DNA of 64,000 nucleotides from positions 868,001 to 932,000 of the forward strand of contig OY755184.1 in the NCBI GenBank assembly GCA_963576735.1, in the 5' to 3' direction. Every line of letters begins with the position of its first letter. Positions within the stretch are counted from its first letter, which is position 1. The notes beneath the pieces were generated by a model that worked only from the letters and a program-made list of their open reading frames with translations, did not search any database and had not been told where the DNA came from. Position numbers and translations under genes: made by a program. The stretch is from Bedellia somnulentella (Eukaryota; Arthropoda; Insecta; Lepidoptera; Bedelliidae). Of this stretch, positions 10,367-22,734 are shown one piece after another.

Positions 10367-12765
10367 TGAAATAATATGCATGTTATTTATAGTCCCGCTA
10401 CTGACACCCTTACCAAATACCTAATATTATCTGTGCAAATACGCACGGACATAATATGATTGCGGATACCACGTCAAGTGAATCAATATGGCGCTGTCTT
10501 TCAATCGCGAGGTCCAATTATTATGTTCTTGTCGCTTCAAAAGTGCGTTATTTTCTTCCATTCTTTTCTATCTAAGGTTTTTTATTGAAGCAAAAACCGT
10601 TTGCAAACTATTTTTAGAGTTCCGATATTCATTGTATGAGTGTGGCTGCTTCGAATGCCCTATCCAATCTATTTTCAAGTTAGTCTAAAAACGTAAAAGA
10701 GTTTCCTTATCGAAAGGGATACCAGCTTGACGATATATTAAAAAAACTGTACTCTTTTATCAATGACATCCAAGTCTCAAGTAGTCTAAAACACAATCAT
10801 CTTTATTGATCATAAAAATGGTTGCCCTCTGCGATTTACCTCGGGGACGAACCCCCAAATTCAAAAAGTGGGTAAAGTATTTCTGATTCTGAACCTCTGA
10901 CTACTTCTTTTTGGATTTAAATCCTCGTGTATATGTATGTACCGTGATATATGAATCGTGAGATACTATGGTTCTTCCGATTTTTTACCCCAAGTACAGT
11001 AATTTACAGAAACATACACAACACAAAATGGGTCCAAGAAACATCGTGAACATTAAAATACTTAAGATAAACATACCTACTTTCTTACTTACACTTTGAA
11101 TAAAAATATCTTACTTACTTAGGGTCTTTTTTCTGTAAATGACTGTACGTAGGCAGGGTAGAAAATCGGAAGAACCATATTATATGCATTCCGGATATCC
11201 ACCCCGTTCAGGGTGGCTAGGCGGACATGCGTTTCCGAATATCCGACTTAGGGAGGCTGTTTTAGGGTGGATAAACGGAGTAAGCCGTCAGCGCTTTAAA
11301 ATTAGAATCCCTACACGGCTTGCAAGAATGTATGAAATATTAGTATTAAGTGGTTATAATTTGAACTCAGTAGCATTTACCTTAGTAACCCGATACAATA
11401 CCTAAAGTAAGAGATAGAGCAGTGCTATTTTGATCCTACACGATGAACTAAAACATCCTTTAGGAACCAGAACAGCCAACAATGAATGTTATTTCCAAGT
11501 AAGACAATACCTGTAAGAAGAAAATGCTCGTTGAAGAATCGTCTCCAGTTTTAGCATTTAATTAATTTATTTTTTGCAAACTTGACTTTACCTGACAGTT
11601 TGGTAATCCTTGTCTCCATCATTTCTTAAAGTAAGACTTAACTGTTGTAAGACTGTGTTCATTTTGTTATGAAAAGGAACTGTTTTTGATTCATGTTTCT
11701 GTTATTAGATTAAGATTGAGGTCAAAGATGTTGTTTCATTTTTAAATAAGTTACAAAATTTTGCGTGGTTATGTATAAAAAAATGCAACAAAATAGTCGA
11801 AAGAATCTTTCAAGAAACACTTTGTTAAGGTTGTTCTTGAACGTTTGCTTCACTTATTATTCGGCTAGTCATACCTCCTACAATATTCGTACAGGAGTGA
11901 TTGAAGGCAAGATATTTAAGGCCAATGATATTTTTATCGAAAACAATCTCTATGAATATAATAACTTATTAATAGGTTTTGCAAAATATGTGTATAGTAT
12001 ATTGTAATAACGATAACAAATTATTCAGCGTGATTAAATAATTACTAAGCTAACTATAATATTAACGTCTCTTCCAACAATATTAGTACACAAATATTAC
12101 CCTGGCAGAACTGTTTTGCGGCTGTTCAAAATTTATGCAAACATCAACAATGGCGCGAGGTGATAGGATGTCAGTTCCGTCAAATATAATTGCCACTTGA
12201 CGATTATTTAAATAGGCAGTGCTTCGGCATATTAATTTCATATTTTGTGGTAGAAAATATTTTTTTGCTAATCGTTTGAGGCAGGTTCGTTTTGTGCTTT
12301 CATAAAAGGTTATAGTTATATAGCATCGTTTATTTGTTAAGGTCTTCATTCCAAACAAGATGTTCCTTTAAATTTAGTTAAAAAGCTTACAATGACATTA
12401 CCTATACTCACGGCAATATCCTCCAAAAAATGGAAGCACCAAAAAAATTGCTTCAAATAAATGTTGGCTCATAATTATTAAAAGTCTGTGATGATACCAA
12501 AAATCAAATCATTTCATATCATCAATAATGCATTGAACAGCTCCAAAAAAATTGGCTTAAAGATTCAACGACAAAAACGTATATGCCTACATTTGGTTAC
12601 AAACGTCCCCAGGCGTATGAGGCACTATATTATATCAACTTTCGTTTACTTTCATATTACATCAATGATTCGGTATTTGCTCAGCGCAGATTGTATCTGG
12701 AGGCCACGAAACAGATTTAAAACAAAATAGAAATATAAATTTAACATCACAATCAAACAATATTA
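10367..12765. other. Intergenic interval with one ~50-bp inverted repeat
   Basis: The only structure found is an imperfect inverted repeat, 10970-11020 against 11126-11178. It shares ggttcttccgattt and its complement, and a ttacagaaa element. Short open frames here (for example 11139-11405 and 11765-12007) have no recognisable motif and look like chance. Confidence 0.5.
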
Positions 12766-12766
12766 T

Positions 12767-13672
12767 AAACTAGTGGATCGGCCCAGCTTCGCACGGGTAG
12801 CGTTGTTTTTAATATATGAGGTTTCTTGAATCACTGCTCAAGCTTTGAATGCTCAAGCGCAATGATTACTACATAGACCACTCCTGAATAGTGTAGCTTT
12901 GTGATTTCTGTGAAAGCGCTCATATGAACGGTTTAGTGTCTCCAAATATAACCTAATTTTTAGAATTAGTTGAAGTTGAGTTGAGTAAAACGCTATGAAG
13001 TAATTATAACAACTACAACAACTGGCGCCATCTAGTATGTAATATGTAAATTATTAATTATTTTGTTTTGATCACGGGCGCGATGACTTATTTCATGTGT
13101 AGTTTCGGTGTTTCTCCACCGATTTCCATTATTCTTTTTTTATTGAATAGGTAATGATGTTAACTTTTTTAAAGTAAACAAATATAATCAGAATGCTCCG
13201 AACTGCTAAGCTATCAGGAGTTACACGTGATATTGTGAGTCAACCATAAAAGGTAAACGTATGCTGTCATACATTTTTTTTTAGAAAATTTTACGAAGAA
13301 TATTTTAGTCATACATGATTTCTATGTAACTTAAACCATTAAGGCTGCACACGCGACGGAAGCTTAAAAAATGTAGTAATTTCTACCGTTTTCCCAAAAT
13401 ATCCCCAAATTCCCCTTTACTACTCTGCTGAAAAGTATACTATAACCTGCCCAGGAGTATGAAGAATAATTGTGCCAAGTTTCGTTGAAATCCGTCGAGT
13501 AGTTTGTGTTTCCATAAGGAACATACAAACCGACAGACAGACAGACAAAAATTTTACTGATTGCATTTTTGGCATCAGTATCGATCACTAATCACCCCCT
13601 GATAGTTATTTTGAAAATATATTCCATGTACAGAATTGACCTCTCTACAGATTTATTATAAGTATAGATAAA
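12767..13672 (+). repeat. Decayed interspersed repeat with GACA-rich 3' part
   Basis: It begins tggatcggcccagcttcgca and ends in a conserved block (about 13470-13672). That block contains gttgaaatccgtcgagtagt, a GACAGACAGACA run, a segment around atcagtatcgatcac and a terminal TTATTATAAGTATAGAT. I recognise this only as a widespread insect repeat tail. Its autonomous partner is not identified here. Confidence 0.5.
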
Positions 13673-13734
13673 TCACGCTGATGTTATAAGAGGCAAATTT
13701 CTAGAGTATTGGGGATTTAAAAGTTATTTTTGGG

Positions 13735-13860
13735 CGATAAGGCCGGAGTGACCTATTACCAAACATCTTTTATTTTTATTTACCTTTTGTGCACTTGATT
13801 TCCAAAATTGGCTGAGAAATTTCTGATGCTCTGACACCCCTTCTTGGGAGAAAAGGCCAA
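13735..13860 (+). repeat. SINE1 fragment
   Basis: A diverged 3' half of SINE1: aaggccggagtgacc, then attggctgagaaatttctga and ctctgacaccccttcttggg. Confidence 0.55.
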
Positions 13861-14212
13861 AAATAGTTAGATTGGCAGGTTGTTAGTGTCCATGTCTGTG
13901 ATAGCTATATGTCGCTATACTAATATTTAGTAGCCCAAATTGATGCAAACATAAAAGCCTTAGTAATTTGATTGGCTTAAAATTGAGTTTGAACGCGACG
14001 ACTGAACCCTCAGAGTTGAGAACCTTTGCACTTAAAACTTGGCAAGTTTAACTTCGGAGTGCTGAGAATTAATATTTGGAAAGGTGTCAGGTTCAAGGGT
14101 CTAGGCATAATGTTAAAGTTTACACTGGAAACATAATGTCATCACAACAGAGTCGTTGTAATTAATAGAGATGTCTTAAGCAGTATTATTATTAAAAACA
14201 ACTTCTGTGCGT

Positions 14213-14459
14213 ACATACATACTTATACTCACGGCTATAAATCCCTAGAAGGGGTAGCCAGAGCTAAGGAATTAGAATTTCGTCAGCCTCTTTTGGAAAG
14301 TTAAGTGGGGAAAAGATAGTAAAATAAAGGTTGTTGGTGATTGGTCTCCAACCGCATCGCCCAAAAATCCTTTAAAAGCCCCAATTCCGTTAGTCGGCTC
14401 TTACGTACACCCACCGGAAGAAATGGGGTAGTGCTATTCTAAGCCGACACTACACAGCA
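14213..14459 (-). repeat. SINE1, full length with TSD
   Basis: A 247-bp copy of the family described at 48419-48673. It is flanked by a 9-bp duplication TCTGTGCGT (14204-14212 and 14460-14468). Confidence 0.85.
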
Positions 14460-14469
14460 TCTGTGCGTG

Positions 14470-15154
14470 TTATTTAGAATAGCTATACTGGCATCATGGC
14501 AGTATACTGAACACAGATTGGTCGATTGCAGTGCCCCATAAACACGTCATCTCTGATTGGTTGTTAATTATGAAGTATTTACTTAATTGTACCTTCCTAC
14601 ATTTATTGTTATTTAATTTAATATGTAATATGTAATTTTAGTTACAAAAAGTTCCTAAGTTTAAAAATAGTATTGTCATTTCCCTTTATATCTCTATCTA
14701 TAATACCTCAATACTACAATTTAAGACGTACTTACTTTACTGTTCCTACCTACGTTGGCGACGTCCGTCTTCTTCTGGAGTCTTCTCGGTCTGGAGGTTG
14801 CGGGTTTGATCCCCACGGAGAGCAATATTTATAAGACGAGCATTCATTTAGATTGTTTCTTAGTCTAGGATGGAAGTCTTACTTATTTTGGGGCTAACTT
14901 AATCTCAATAAGCTATCTCAATACTACTATGACGAACCAATCAGAAAAAGAGTAGGCGAGCAATCAGAATATCAACAATCTTACTTAAACAAATAGTTTT
15001 TTCACAAAAAACCTAGTAAGACTAAAAAATATTATCACCGTTGTCTAAATATCCGTGTTTTTTGCAAAAAACCTAAGCATCAAATCATCCTACGACACAT
15101 ATAAACAAGCATTACCTAAGTAAGTGCATTACTACGTAAGTAAGTATATTATTG
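14470..15154. other. Non-coding interval, nothing recognised
   Basis: AT-rich sequence without a coding or repeat signal that I can support. Confidence 0.45.
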
Positions 15155-15578
15155 AAATGAGGTCCCTCAGAAAAGTTTGTAATGTAAGGTTATGTGATCG
15201 TGTGAGGAATGACGTGATTCGTGAAAGGTCTGGTATAAAAGATGATATTGTAAGTTAGATAGAAAAAGGAATGTTGAGGTGGTTTGGGCACATCGAGTGG
15301 ATGGATGATAGGAAATTGGTAAAAGGTATCTATAGAGCTAATGTGGAAGGTAATGTTAGTAGAGGACGGCCACGAAAGACACACTTGGACCAAATTGAGA
15401 GTGTGCTCAAAAAGGCAGGCGTCCGAAGTATGAAAAATAAAAGAGCATGTATGAAAAGATTCATGGATGTAGACGAAGCAAGAGGAGTTTGCCAGGATCG
15501 TACGAAGTGGCGATCGATAGTCTCTGCCTACCCCAATGGGAATTAACGGCGTGAGTATATGTATGTATGTATGTAAGT
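15155..15578 (+). pseudogene. RTE-type LINE, pol C-terminus with short 3' UTR and (TATG)n tail
   Basis: The frame encodes MRSLRKVCNVRLCDRVRN, then IEKGMLRWFGHIEW, RGRPRKTHLDQIESVLKK and WRSIVSAYPNGN. This is the conserved C-terminus of insect RTE-like endonuclease/reverse transcriptases. One in-frame TAG interrupts it at about 15256. The stop (15544-15546) is followed by only a few bases (cggcgtgagtatatg) and then TATG repeats, the very short 3' UTR expected for RTE elements. The end of this LINE is nearly the same as the 3' end of SINE1. The 5' truncation is typical of aborted target-primed insertion. Confidence 0.85.
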
Positions 15579-15659
15579 AAGTATATTATTGTGTAAGTTT
15601 TTTCGTGATGTTTTCCCTCATTGTTTTTTAACCCTAGTGTCAGGTAAGACGCAACTAAT

Positions 15660-15850
15660 TGTATTAGGGCTTTTTAAATTATTTTTGGGCAACGCTGTTT
15701 GAGACTCATCACCAACAACCTTTATTTTACTATCTCTTCCCTCTTCAACTTCCGAACGTAGCTAAGGAGTTCTTATTATTCTTCTTCTACCGGGACTTCG
15801 GCTACCCCTTTTAGGGATTGATAGCCGTGAGTATATGTGTGTATGTTTAA
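15660..15850 (+). repeat. SINE1, 5'-truncated
   Basis: The 3' three quarters of the family, ending agccgtgagtatatgtgtgt. The central block carries a short insertion near 15772. Confidence 0.7.
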
Positions 15851-16189
15851 TTAGGGAATAAGAAGAAGCCAAACTGTCAATTTACGTAATTACTTACTCA
15901 TAATGAAAAAACAAAATTGGATTACTTGGTCGGCGAAATTTCTGCGAAATGTTGGACTAAGTGATGAAGACAATTCTCAGAACGGAAGCCTGTTGAAGTC
16001 TGAAGAGGCAAGTAAGTGGAAAGTAATCTTGGACCCCACTCGAGCCGTGACTATGAGGGTCGTTTAATTAATTTAAAGTTTCTTTACTTAGTAAAAACGT
16101 TAAAACTGTGGGATGAAAATCACGGAACTTGTAATCGGAGAAACGAAAAGTAATAGTAGTGAGAAGATCGTTGTTTTGCAAAAATACAT

Positions 16190-16342
16190 ACAATACATAT
16201 TCACGGCTATAAAACCCTAAAAGGTGTAACTAGAGCTTCAGTATAAGAAATTCCTCAGTCACTTTTAGAAGTTAAGTGGGGAAAAGATCGTAAAACTACG
16301 GTTCTTGGTGATGGGTCTCCAACCGCATCGCCCAAAAATAAC
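16190..16342 (-). repeat. SINE1, 5'-truncated
   Basis: It starts at the tail (cggctataaaaccctaaaag) and breaks off after ccgcatcgcccaaaaataac. Confidence 0.7.
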
Positions 16343-16557
16343 TTGATCGTATTGTATAGAAACATATTGTATAATATAAAGTAAAGAGACTGTTAATATA
16401 TTAGTTTTTCTTACACGGAAAATGTGGCAAATTATTTTTGTCATCGATGTAGTATATCTCCAGACCACTATTTGGAACAGCGACATGACGCCATTTTGTG
16501 CATAGAATGTTTATTTGTAAGTTTTATTTTTACGGTAATCAACTCGAAACTCAAACT

Positions 16558-16705
16558 CTACTCACGTGATAGGGGGCAGGCCTATCGCCTTTTTGTACGA
16601 ATGCACTGTCACATGACAAAGTACAATTTAGCCATATGGGTTTCCTCACGATGTTTTCCCTAACCGTTAACAACCACGATAAATTAACCACACATATGAC
16701 TTTAG
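16558..16705 (-). repeat. SINE2 body fragment
   Basis: It matches the SINE2 middle (tcacgtgatagggggcaggc ... accacacatatgactttaga) but lacks the tRNA-like head and the tail. Confidence 0.7.
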
Positions 16706-17206
16706 AATTGATCATTGTATGTTCTCTCCAGTCTGATCTACCACGGTTTGCACTTGATGATTAAAAAATATACTTAAGGGCCTCCCCGCATTTTGCAGCT
16801 ATTGCGCTCACTCTTACGTCAAATTTACTGAGAGTGACAAGGACGGAAAAAACGCGCGCGCAGGATAAATGTAGTTTATTTAGTTTTATTGAATAACTAT
16901 AATGTTTAAATGAAAAGTTAAACATCAAAGTTACAGATCTTAAAGCTACGCGTATATAGACGCATAATGAGTTCACATGTATGTTATGCCAGTGGAGCCT
17001 ATACGGTTTTTATGAAAACAAAGCATGTTCCAATTCCATTTTTTCATCATATTTTTCAACAAAGTATGAAAAATGTTAAACATCAAATTTTAACACCGTG
17101 AACTAATCACCAACATATATTTTATTCATGTCATTTCAATATCATCAAATCAGACTTTATAGAATTTCCAAACAATCAATATCAACCTATTTTTACGGGG
17201 ACGCCC
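16706..17206. other. Non-coding interval left of piggyBac
   Basis: Nothing recognised apart from the TTAA target site at 17207-17210. Confidence 0.4.
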
Positions 17207-17329
17207 TTAACCCTTTCGCGGACGGTACCCGAATATGTGGTATGCAAGAAATGACACATCAAATCCCCATACAAAACAACTAGGCGTCTAATGACGTAGT
17301 TTTGTATTTTTGAATACAAACAGAGACAG

Positions 17330-17900
17330 TTATACACGGTCGTGGCTGTACGTCGACGTTTATTTGCGTTCAGTCATAGTATAAAATACAGCTGGATTAT
17401 ACATGCCCACAACGCATACTGACGTCGAACGGCAGCATACGTCGTGTGTCAGTAAAAAATATTGTAACATTTTACTCTCACAGGACGTAAATGAACGTCC
17501 AATGTGACTTAACGTCCTGTTATATTATAATTTATTAGGATGTTTTAAAAGAACACGACGTAATATAACGTCAACCGCTCAATTACGTTGTGTCATATTT
17601 CATTTTAAATACTAACATAAACAACTAATAACGTTATGATACGTTTAACGTATGAAAACGTTCCGACATATTATGTTGTTATCTTATAATAATTAAGGAT
17701 ACGACGTTAAGCAACGTCAAACGTTCAGTTACGTTGTTAGATAATTTGTTGAAATTACATATAGTGCTGAGTCATAGCGAACTAATACGTTCAACGTGTA
17801 AAAACGATATGTCATATTAAATCTTAGTTGATTCAATGACAGTTGCTCAACGTTGATGTACGTCAAACGCATGCACGCACACGTTGTATTTGATAATGTT
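17330..17900. repeat. ACGT-rich subterminal array of the piggyBac-like element
   Basis: The motif AACGTC/GACGTT and related ACGT words recur every 20-60 bp here (for example gacgtaaatgaacgtcc, cgacgtaatataacgtcaac, gacgttaagcaacgtc). The pattern recurs at 22410-22550 near the other end (agtcaacgtggagcaacgtt, gaacgtcattatacgttc). They could be transposase or host-factor binding sites, or a methylation-avoidance pattern. No function is shown. Confidence 0.7.
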
Positions 17901-18204
17901 GCATAATTATATTTATACATATAATTTGCTTGTAGAATATACATACGATAACTTGCAATACATTTATGAATGAAACAATGTAAAATGTATCATTATTTAT
18001 TTATATCGAATGTAACAATCAGTCTTTTTCATTATTCTTATTAAGATTTAACAACTAGGTAATTATAATTATTGTACTTAATATGGCACTTCAAATAATG
18101 ACAGGACTTATATAAAAGTATCACTTAGAAAACTGATAAAATATGTATTTGTTTACATTTATTTATGAATATACTCAAAGTTCAGAATTGTAATACTGTT
18201 TAAC

Positions 18205-18740
18205 ATAAAAATGCTACTTTTGCGACTAATTTAAACGAATCACAAACTTCTTATTAATTACTATAAAACATTTTTTTAGAAAACTGTCTTTTATAGAAAA
18301 CGAATGTGGAATGTATGCACATGTTTGTTTTCATTTAACAATATTTATCAATTAATAATACAACAAAAAATGCCACTTCCGCGACTGACTTGAACAAAAC
18401 ACAAACTTCTTATTAATTATATAAAACATTTTTTAGAAAACGTCATTTATAGAAAACAAATGTGATATACTTATGTATTTATTTTCATTTAACAATACTT
18501 CTCAATTATTAATATAGTTAGGTACTCAACATTCAGTCTTTTAATACAACAAAAATGCTACTTCAGCGACTAACTTAAACCAATCACAAACTTCTTATTA
18601 ATTATTTAAATCAAATTTTAGAAAACTGTTACTTAGAAAACCAATTTGTGGATTCATTTATCATTAAATGTTACATAATATATACCAACAAAATCGTTAC
18701 TTCTGCGATTAACGAATGAATGAAATGAATCACAAATTAT
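18205..18740. repeat. Four imperfect tandem units in the piggyBac-like 3' region
   Basis: Units begin with atgctacttytgcgact-like words at about 18211, 18370, 18555 and 18693 (spacing 159, 185 and 138). Each is followed by a cacaaacttcttattaatta-like block and tagaaaac words. They lie downstream of the transposase stop on its own strand. Confidence 0.75.
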
Positions 18741-19008
18741 TTTAAATAACAAAACTATACCCTCTATTTTAGCCAAAAATAACTAAATGAATTTTAATTT
18801 AAACAACAGTTTCAGTTAGAATATAAAACAACATAGCAATGCACATTGAACTTGGATCGAAAACTTTCGTGGATAAGTTAGAGTATGGAACTGAAATAAA
18901 CTTTTTTAATTACTGAAATATGGTTCTATAGTAAGTAAACTGTTCAGCTTTATGTTTTAATTTACCTTTGAAAGTTTTTGCTGCAACTTTCAATATACCT
19001 GCATGTGC

Positions 19009-21920
19009 TTATTTGTCGTTATGCCACTGTTCAAAACACAAAGCGCAGAGCGCTGGTTTGTCATCACAACCCTTGCACCTTAGTCCAGTCTCTCTTCGTA
19101 TCTTTAATTTTTTGCAAAGTTTACATTTCAGATAGTTGGATGATTTCTTCGAGCCTGCTGGACAAGGAATCTTTTCAGGCCAATGTCCTTCATTTGCAGA
19201 TCCCATTGGAGCATCTGCTGGATTCTGCTCGTTTGTTCCTGTTCGGGTACTGTATTTAGAGTGCCTTATGAGGCGCAAGACGTTGATTTTAGGTTCAACA
19301 TTAATAAGGTTCCTGATAAGAACTTCGCGATAAGTTATAAATTCGTACGATTTGTCATTATTTTTACAGTACTTTTTAAAAAATAAAAAAACTATTCCAG
19401 ACTGCGATATCCAAAAGGTGGAAAAACACTTTTTTGTACCACCTTATGGTCTTGCGTGGAGAAGAATAGTACGAGACCATTTGGTCGACGCGATCTACTC
19501 CAGACATGTACTTGTTGTATTCAACGACTTCTAGCGGTTTCACTTTAGGTTGTCCGCGACGGTTGAATATATCAATCATGCGTGGATGATGTTCAGTGGT
19601 GATCATGTTCACGGGGCGCTTATCTACCCATTTTGAAACGTAAATTCGGTTTAGTCTAGCCCAAACATGTTCGCCTTTTTTTAGCTTTTTAGCCAACATT
19701 CGTTTTGGGTTGCCTTTACGATTCACTCGCAATGTCCCTGTGGAGTGTGTCTTCAGATCTAGAAGCTTTTGGGACAAGTCTACAGAATTGTAATAATTAT
19801 CCATGTACAATGAGTGGCCTTTTAAAAGATACGGCCTCATTAGTCTCAAGACGACTTTTTCTAGTTTTTTGCCTTTTTCTGTAGTGTCAGCCATTTTGCC
19901 AGAATACATCGACATATTAAGTACGTAACCACTTGCTGTTGCTAGTTCAAAAAACTTGATTCCATATCTAGCTCGCTTTGATTTTATGTATTGTTTGCAA
20001 TTCAGACGACCTTTGAACAATAGCAAGGACTCATCCAAACTAAGTTCTTTTTCTGGTTTATAGCATAAGCGAAAGTTTCTAGTAAGACAATCCATGAAAG
20101 TACTAATTTTTTCTTGTCCTTTCGCAGTTAGAGAAGCTACATTTATACATCTTAGTATTTGTTCAAATCTACGCCCAGATAAAATCGATCCAAATATTGG
20201 ATGATAGTACAAAGGATCAGACATCGTAAAGAGTTTACGTTTTTGTGGAGTAGCCACATGACCACTTAGCAAACATAGTCCTATAAACTTGAGTAGTTCT
20301 TCTCGATTGACTTCCTTATATGTGTAAGAACGGCTGTTTCTTGTTTTTGGTCTGTTTTTTTTTACATAATCCAACTCCGTACGCATTAGTACATTCCAAT
20401 ATATAATCAACAATTTCAGGCGGAAAAACTCGGTTAAAAATATCAACTTCAGTTGTAAATTCATCAACAGGAAATCGAACACCTGCGGCAGCAGTATTGA
20501 AATGAAAATTATTTAGAGGCAACGTTGTAGCAGTCCATTCTTCATCAACAACAGAATTGCGTCTTGCGTTAACATTAGAAGGTGCTTCGACATCTTGTGA
20601 AGGTTGGGGAGTCTGTGTAGGGTTATCTTGAGGTGAGGGGAGCATGGAAGGTGATGTCGGTAAGTCAAATTCATCCTGATAAGGTTCCGGTCTTGCATTA
20701 TCCTGTGACGGGTGGATCATGGCTGATAATTCAAGTTCATTTTGAAGATATTCCTGCCTTGTATTATCTTGAGGTAAACAGGGTACATCTTGTGCCGAAC
20801 GCATCAAAGAGGGCGAGGAGGGCTCTAGTTCAGCTCTGCAGCTATCAGCAGGTAGGCTACTCGTAGCTGGTAATTCACTATTCTCTTCTGCTAGGCTACG
20901 CACAGAAGGCATTACGGCTTCATTTTGGACAGCTGTATACGAATGAAAAGTAGACGCTTGCTCAAAATCACTTTGTGATGAGTGACACAAAGAAGGCGGC
21001 GTCTCTGGAACGAGTACGTGTGGCATAGGGTTAGTAGAAGATATATTGGTATCATCTTTTGATGAATTGCAAATTGAAGGCGTATCAGGTGCGTATATTA
21101 CATTATTAGCATGAGGTGAAGAGCGTGCAGAAGTTAACTCGGAGACATCTCGAGATGATCGATGTGAAAGAGCCAATAAAGGATTGACTAGAGGGGACTG
21201 GAGCTCCGATGGTTTATCTGCTTGAATATCATTTTGAGGTGTAGTGTGCACAGAATGTGATGCAAGTTCGTTTCGGGAGTCAATTTGACATAATTGGGGT
21301 GTAGTGTATCGTTTAGATACAAAGTCATCGGATGGCCTTTTTAGTCTCTTAGCTAATGGAAATATTTCTTCATCAGATGAATTTTCAATCGCATAATCAG
21401 ACTATTCTTGTTGTGCATTAATTACTGTGTTATTTTCCGTTTCAGATTGAACGCCACTACCATTGTCAGAGTCCTGAGGTTCTGAATGTGATTCATCGTC
21501 ATCAGTTTGATCATCATCAGCGTCTTCTGAGGATTCTGACTCAGAACTCTCACATTCGCTATTGGTAGTTCGTAATGGTGTTGTGGAATAGACATTTGAG
21601 CCATAATTGGAACATTTGGACAGTACCTGCTTAGAACGAACCGATGTAGATGGCGAGTTGACATCACTGTCACTTGGCGCACCAAGCTGACCTTTCCGGG
21701 ATTTTTTTCGAGGATGGCGACTACCAGTCCGCAATCTTTTTGTTGGTAATACAAAATCCAGGCTGACGCTGCTGTTTTCACTAGATGAATATCCTTCAGT
21801 GGGTTCATAGTCCTTGTCCAAGCCAAACTCTCCATCAGCATCATCAAATGGATCCGCCGCTGTTTCATCCGACGAGCGGCGTTCAAATAATTTCATAGAT
21901 TTTCGTCGGCGTTTATCCAT
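19009..21920 (-). pseudogene. piggyBac-like transposase with long disordered N-terminus; one stop, two frameshifts
   Basis: A 'cut and paste' DDD transposase. The N-terminal ~535 codons (21920 to about 20375) are Ser/Pro/Asp/Glu-rich. They start MDKRRRKSMKLFERR, have basic and acidic patches and carry repeated PSxxNSS/QDN-type blocks. A TAG at 21404-21402 interrupts this part in frame. The catalytic core follows after a single-base frameshift near 20375. It contains the three conserved Asp motifs: LDESLLLFKGR, YMDNYYNS and GVDRVDQM. A second one-base shift in a T/A run near 19375 leads into the C-terminal cysteine-rich zinc finger (19278-19009; CKLC, CKGC, LCALCF with a following His). All catalytic residues are kept. 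The core is typical of PGBD proteins, but the N-terminus is longer than I expect for the family. Confidence 0.92.
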
Positions 21921-22734
21921 CTAAACAAACAAGATTCACACTTATCAGCAACTGAGTTACTATATCTCAAATCAAAAGATCATAAATATAGTAAAACATA
22001 ATTGGAAAATAGTGGATACCTTGTAGGTACAAAATAAAACGTAAGTTATGTTACAGTCTAATTTCATCATAAGTCCATTTACGAATTCAATACTAATCAA
22101 AATATCATTTACTAAGCAAATTTTATCCATTTTACACATGAAATAATAACAAAATATTTAAATACTAACCTTTTTCGACAAATAAAAACTCGTACACTTT
22201 ATCAACAAACCCGGCTCGCAAAAGCGCGCGCGCGCGTTCCCCAGGTTGACACTGTGCGACTGAGCCAAAGGATTTGAAGGGGCGGGGGGCGTCTCATCAC
22301 GGTGTGCTACACTGTGTACCACTAGTGTATGTGTTGGTAGCAATTTTTTTGAACTACCGAAAAACATATCAAATGTGACACTACGAATTTGATATTTTGA
22401 TGTGTTGTGGCAGAATGACGTAGCTAATAGAATATTACATTGCTAGTCAACGTGGAGCAACGTTCTGCTTAAAACAGTACAATTAACTTGAACGTCATTA
22501 TACGTTCTGTCACGATACATTATCGTTCCGGATCGTCTAATCACGTTACCGTCCGCGAAAGGGTTAAACCGTAGATTTTCACTTTATTTTTGTTTCATGC
22601 TATGCCATGATATGAAATGAGTGGTATTGGTATTTCTCGCATTGCAGTACAGACTCATAATAGCACTAATCGAATTATAGCCGCGAGTTTCATAAAAGGC
22701 GACTAATAGTACAGGGGCTTTTGTAATGATTGTT

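Larger units (their letters stand above)
17211..22563 (-). mobile_element. Full-length piggyBac-like DNA transposon (5.35 kb)
   Basis: It is flanked by TTAA on both sides (17207-17210 and 22564-22567), the piggyBac target duplication. Both ends carry the 17-bp inverted terminus CCCTTTCGCGGACGGTA, beginning CCCTTT as in the superfamily. Inside is a minus-strand transposase gene (21920-19009). A long left arm (17211-19008) is AT-rich, with an ACGT-dense block and four imperfect repeat units. The right arm is 640 bp. Complete ends and only three coding lesions point to a fairly recent arrival. Confidence 0.95.

Noticed and set aside
11139..11405. An 88-codon open frame as a gene
   Set aside because: No recognisable motif, no upstream or downstream signals, and part of it overlaps the arm of an inverted repeat.
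17330..18740. CRISPR-like or satellite array
   Set aside because: Words are short, irregularly spaced and in both orientations, and the element is a eukaryotic piggyBac-like transposon.
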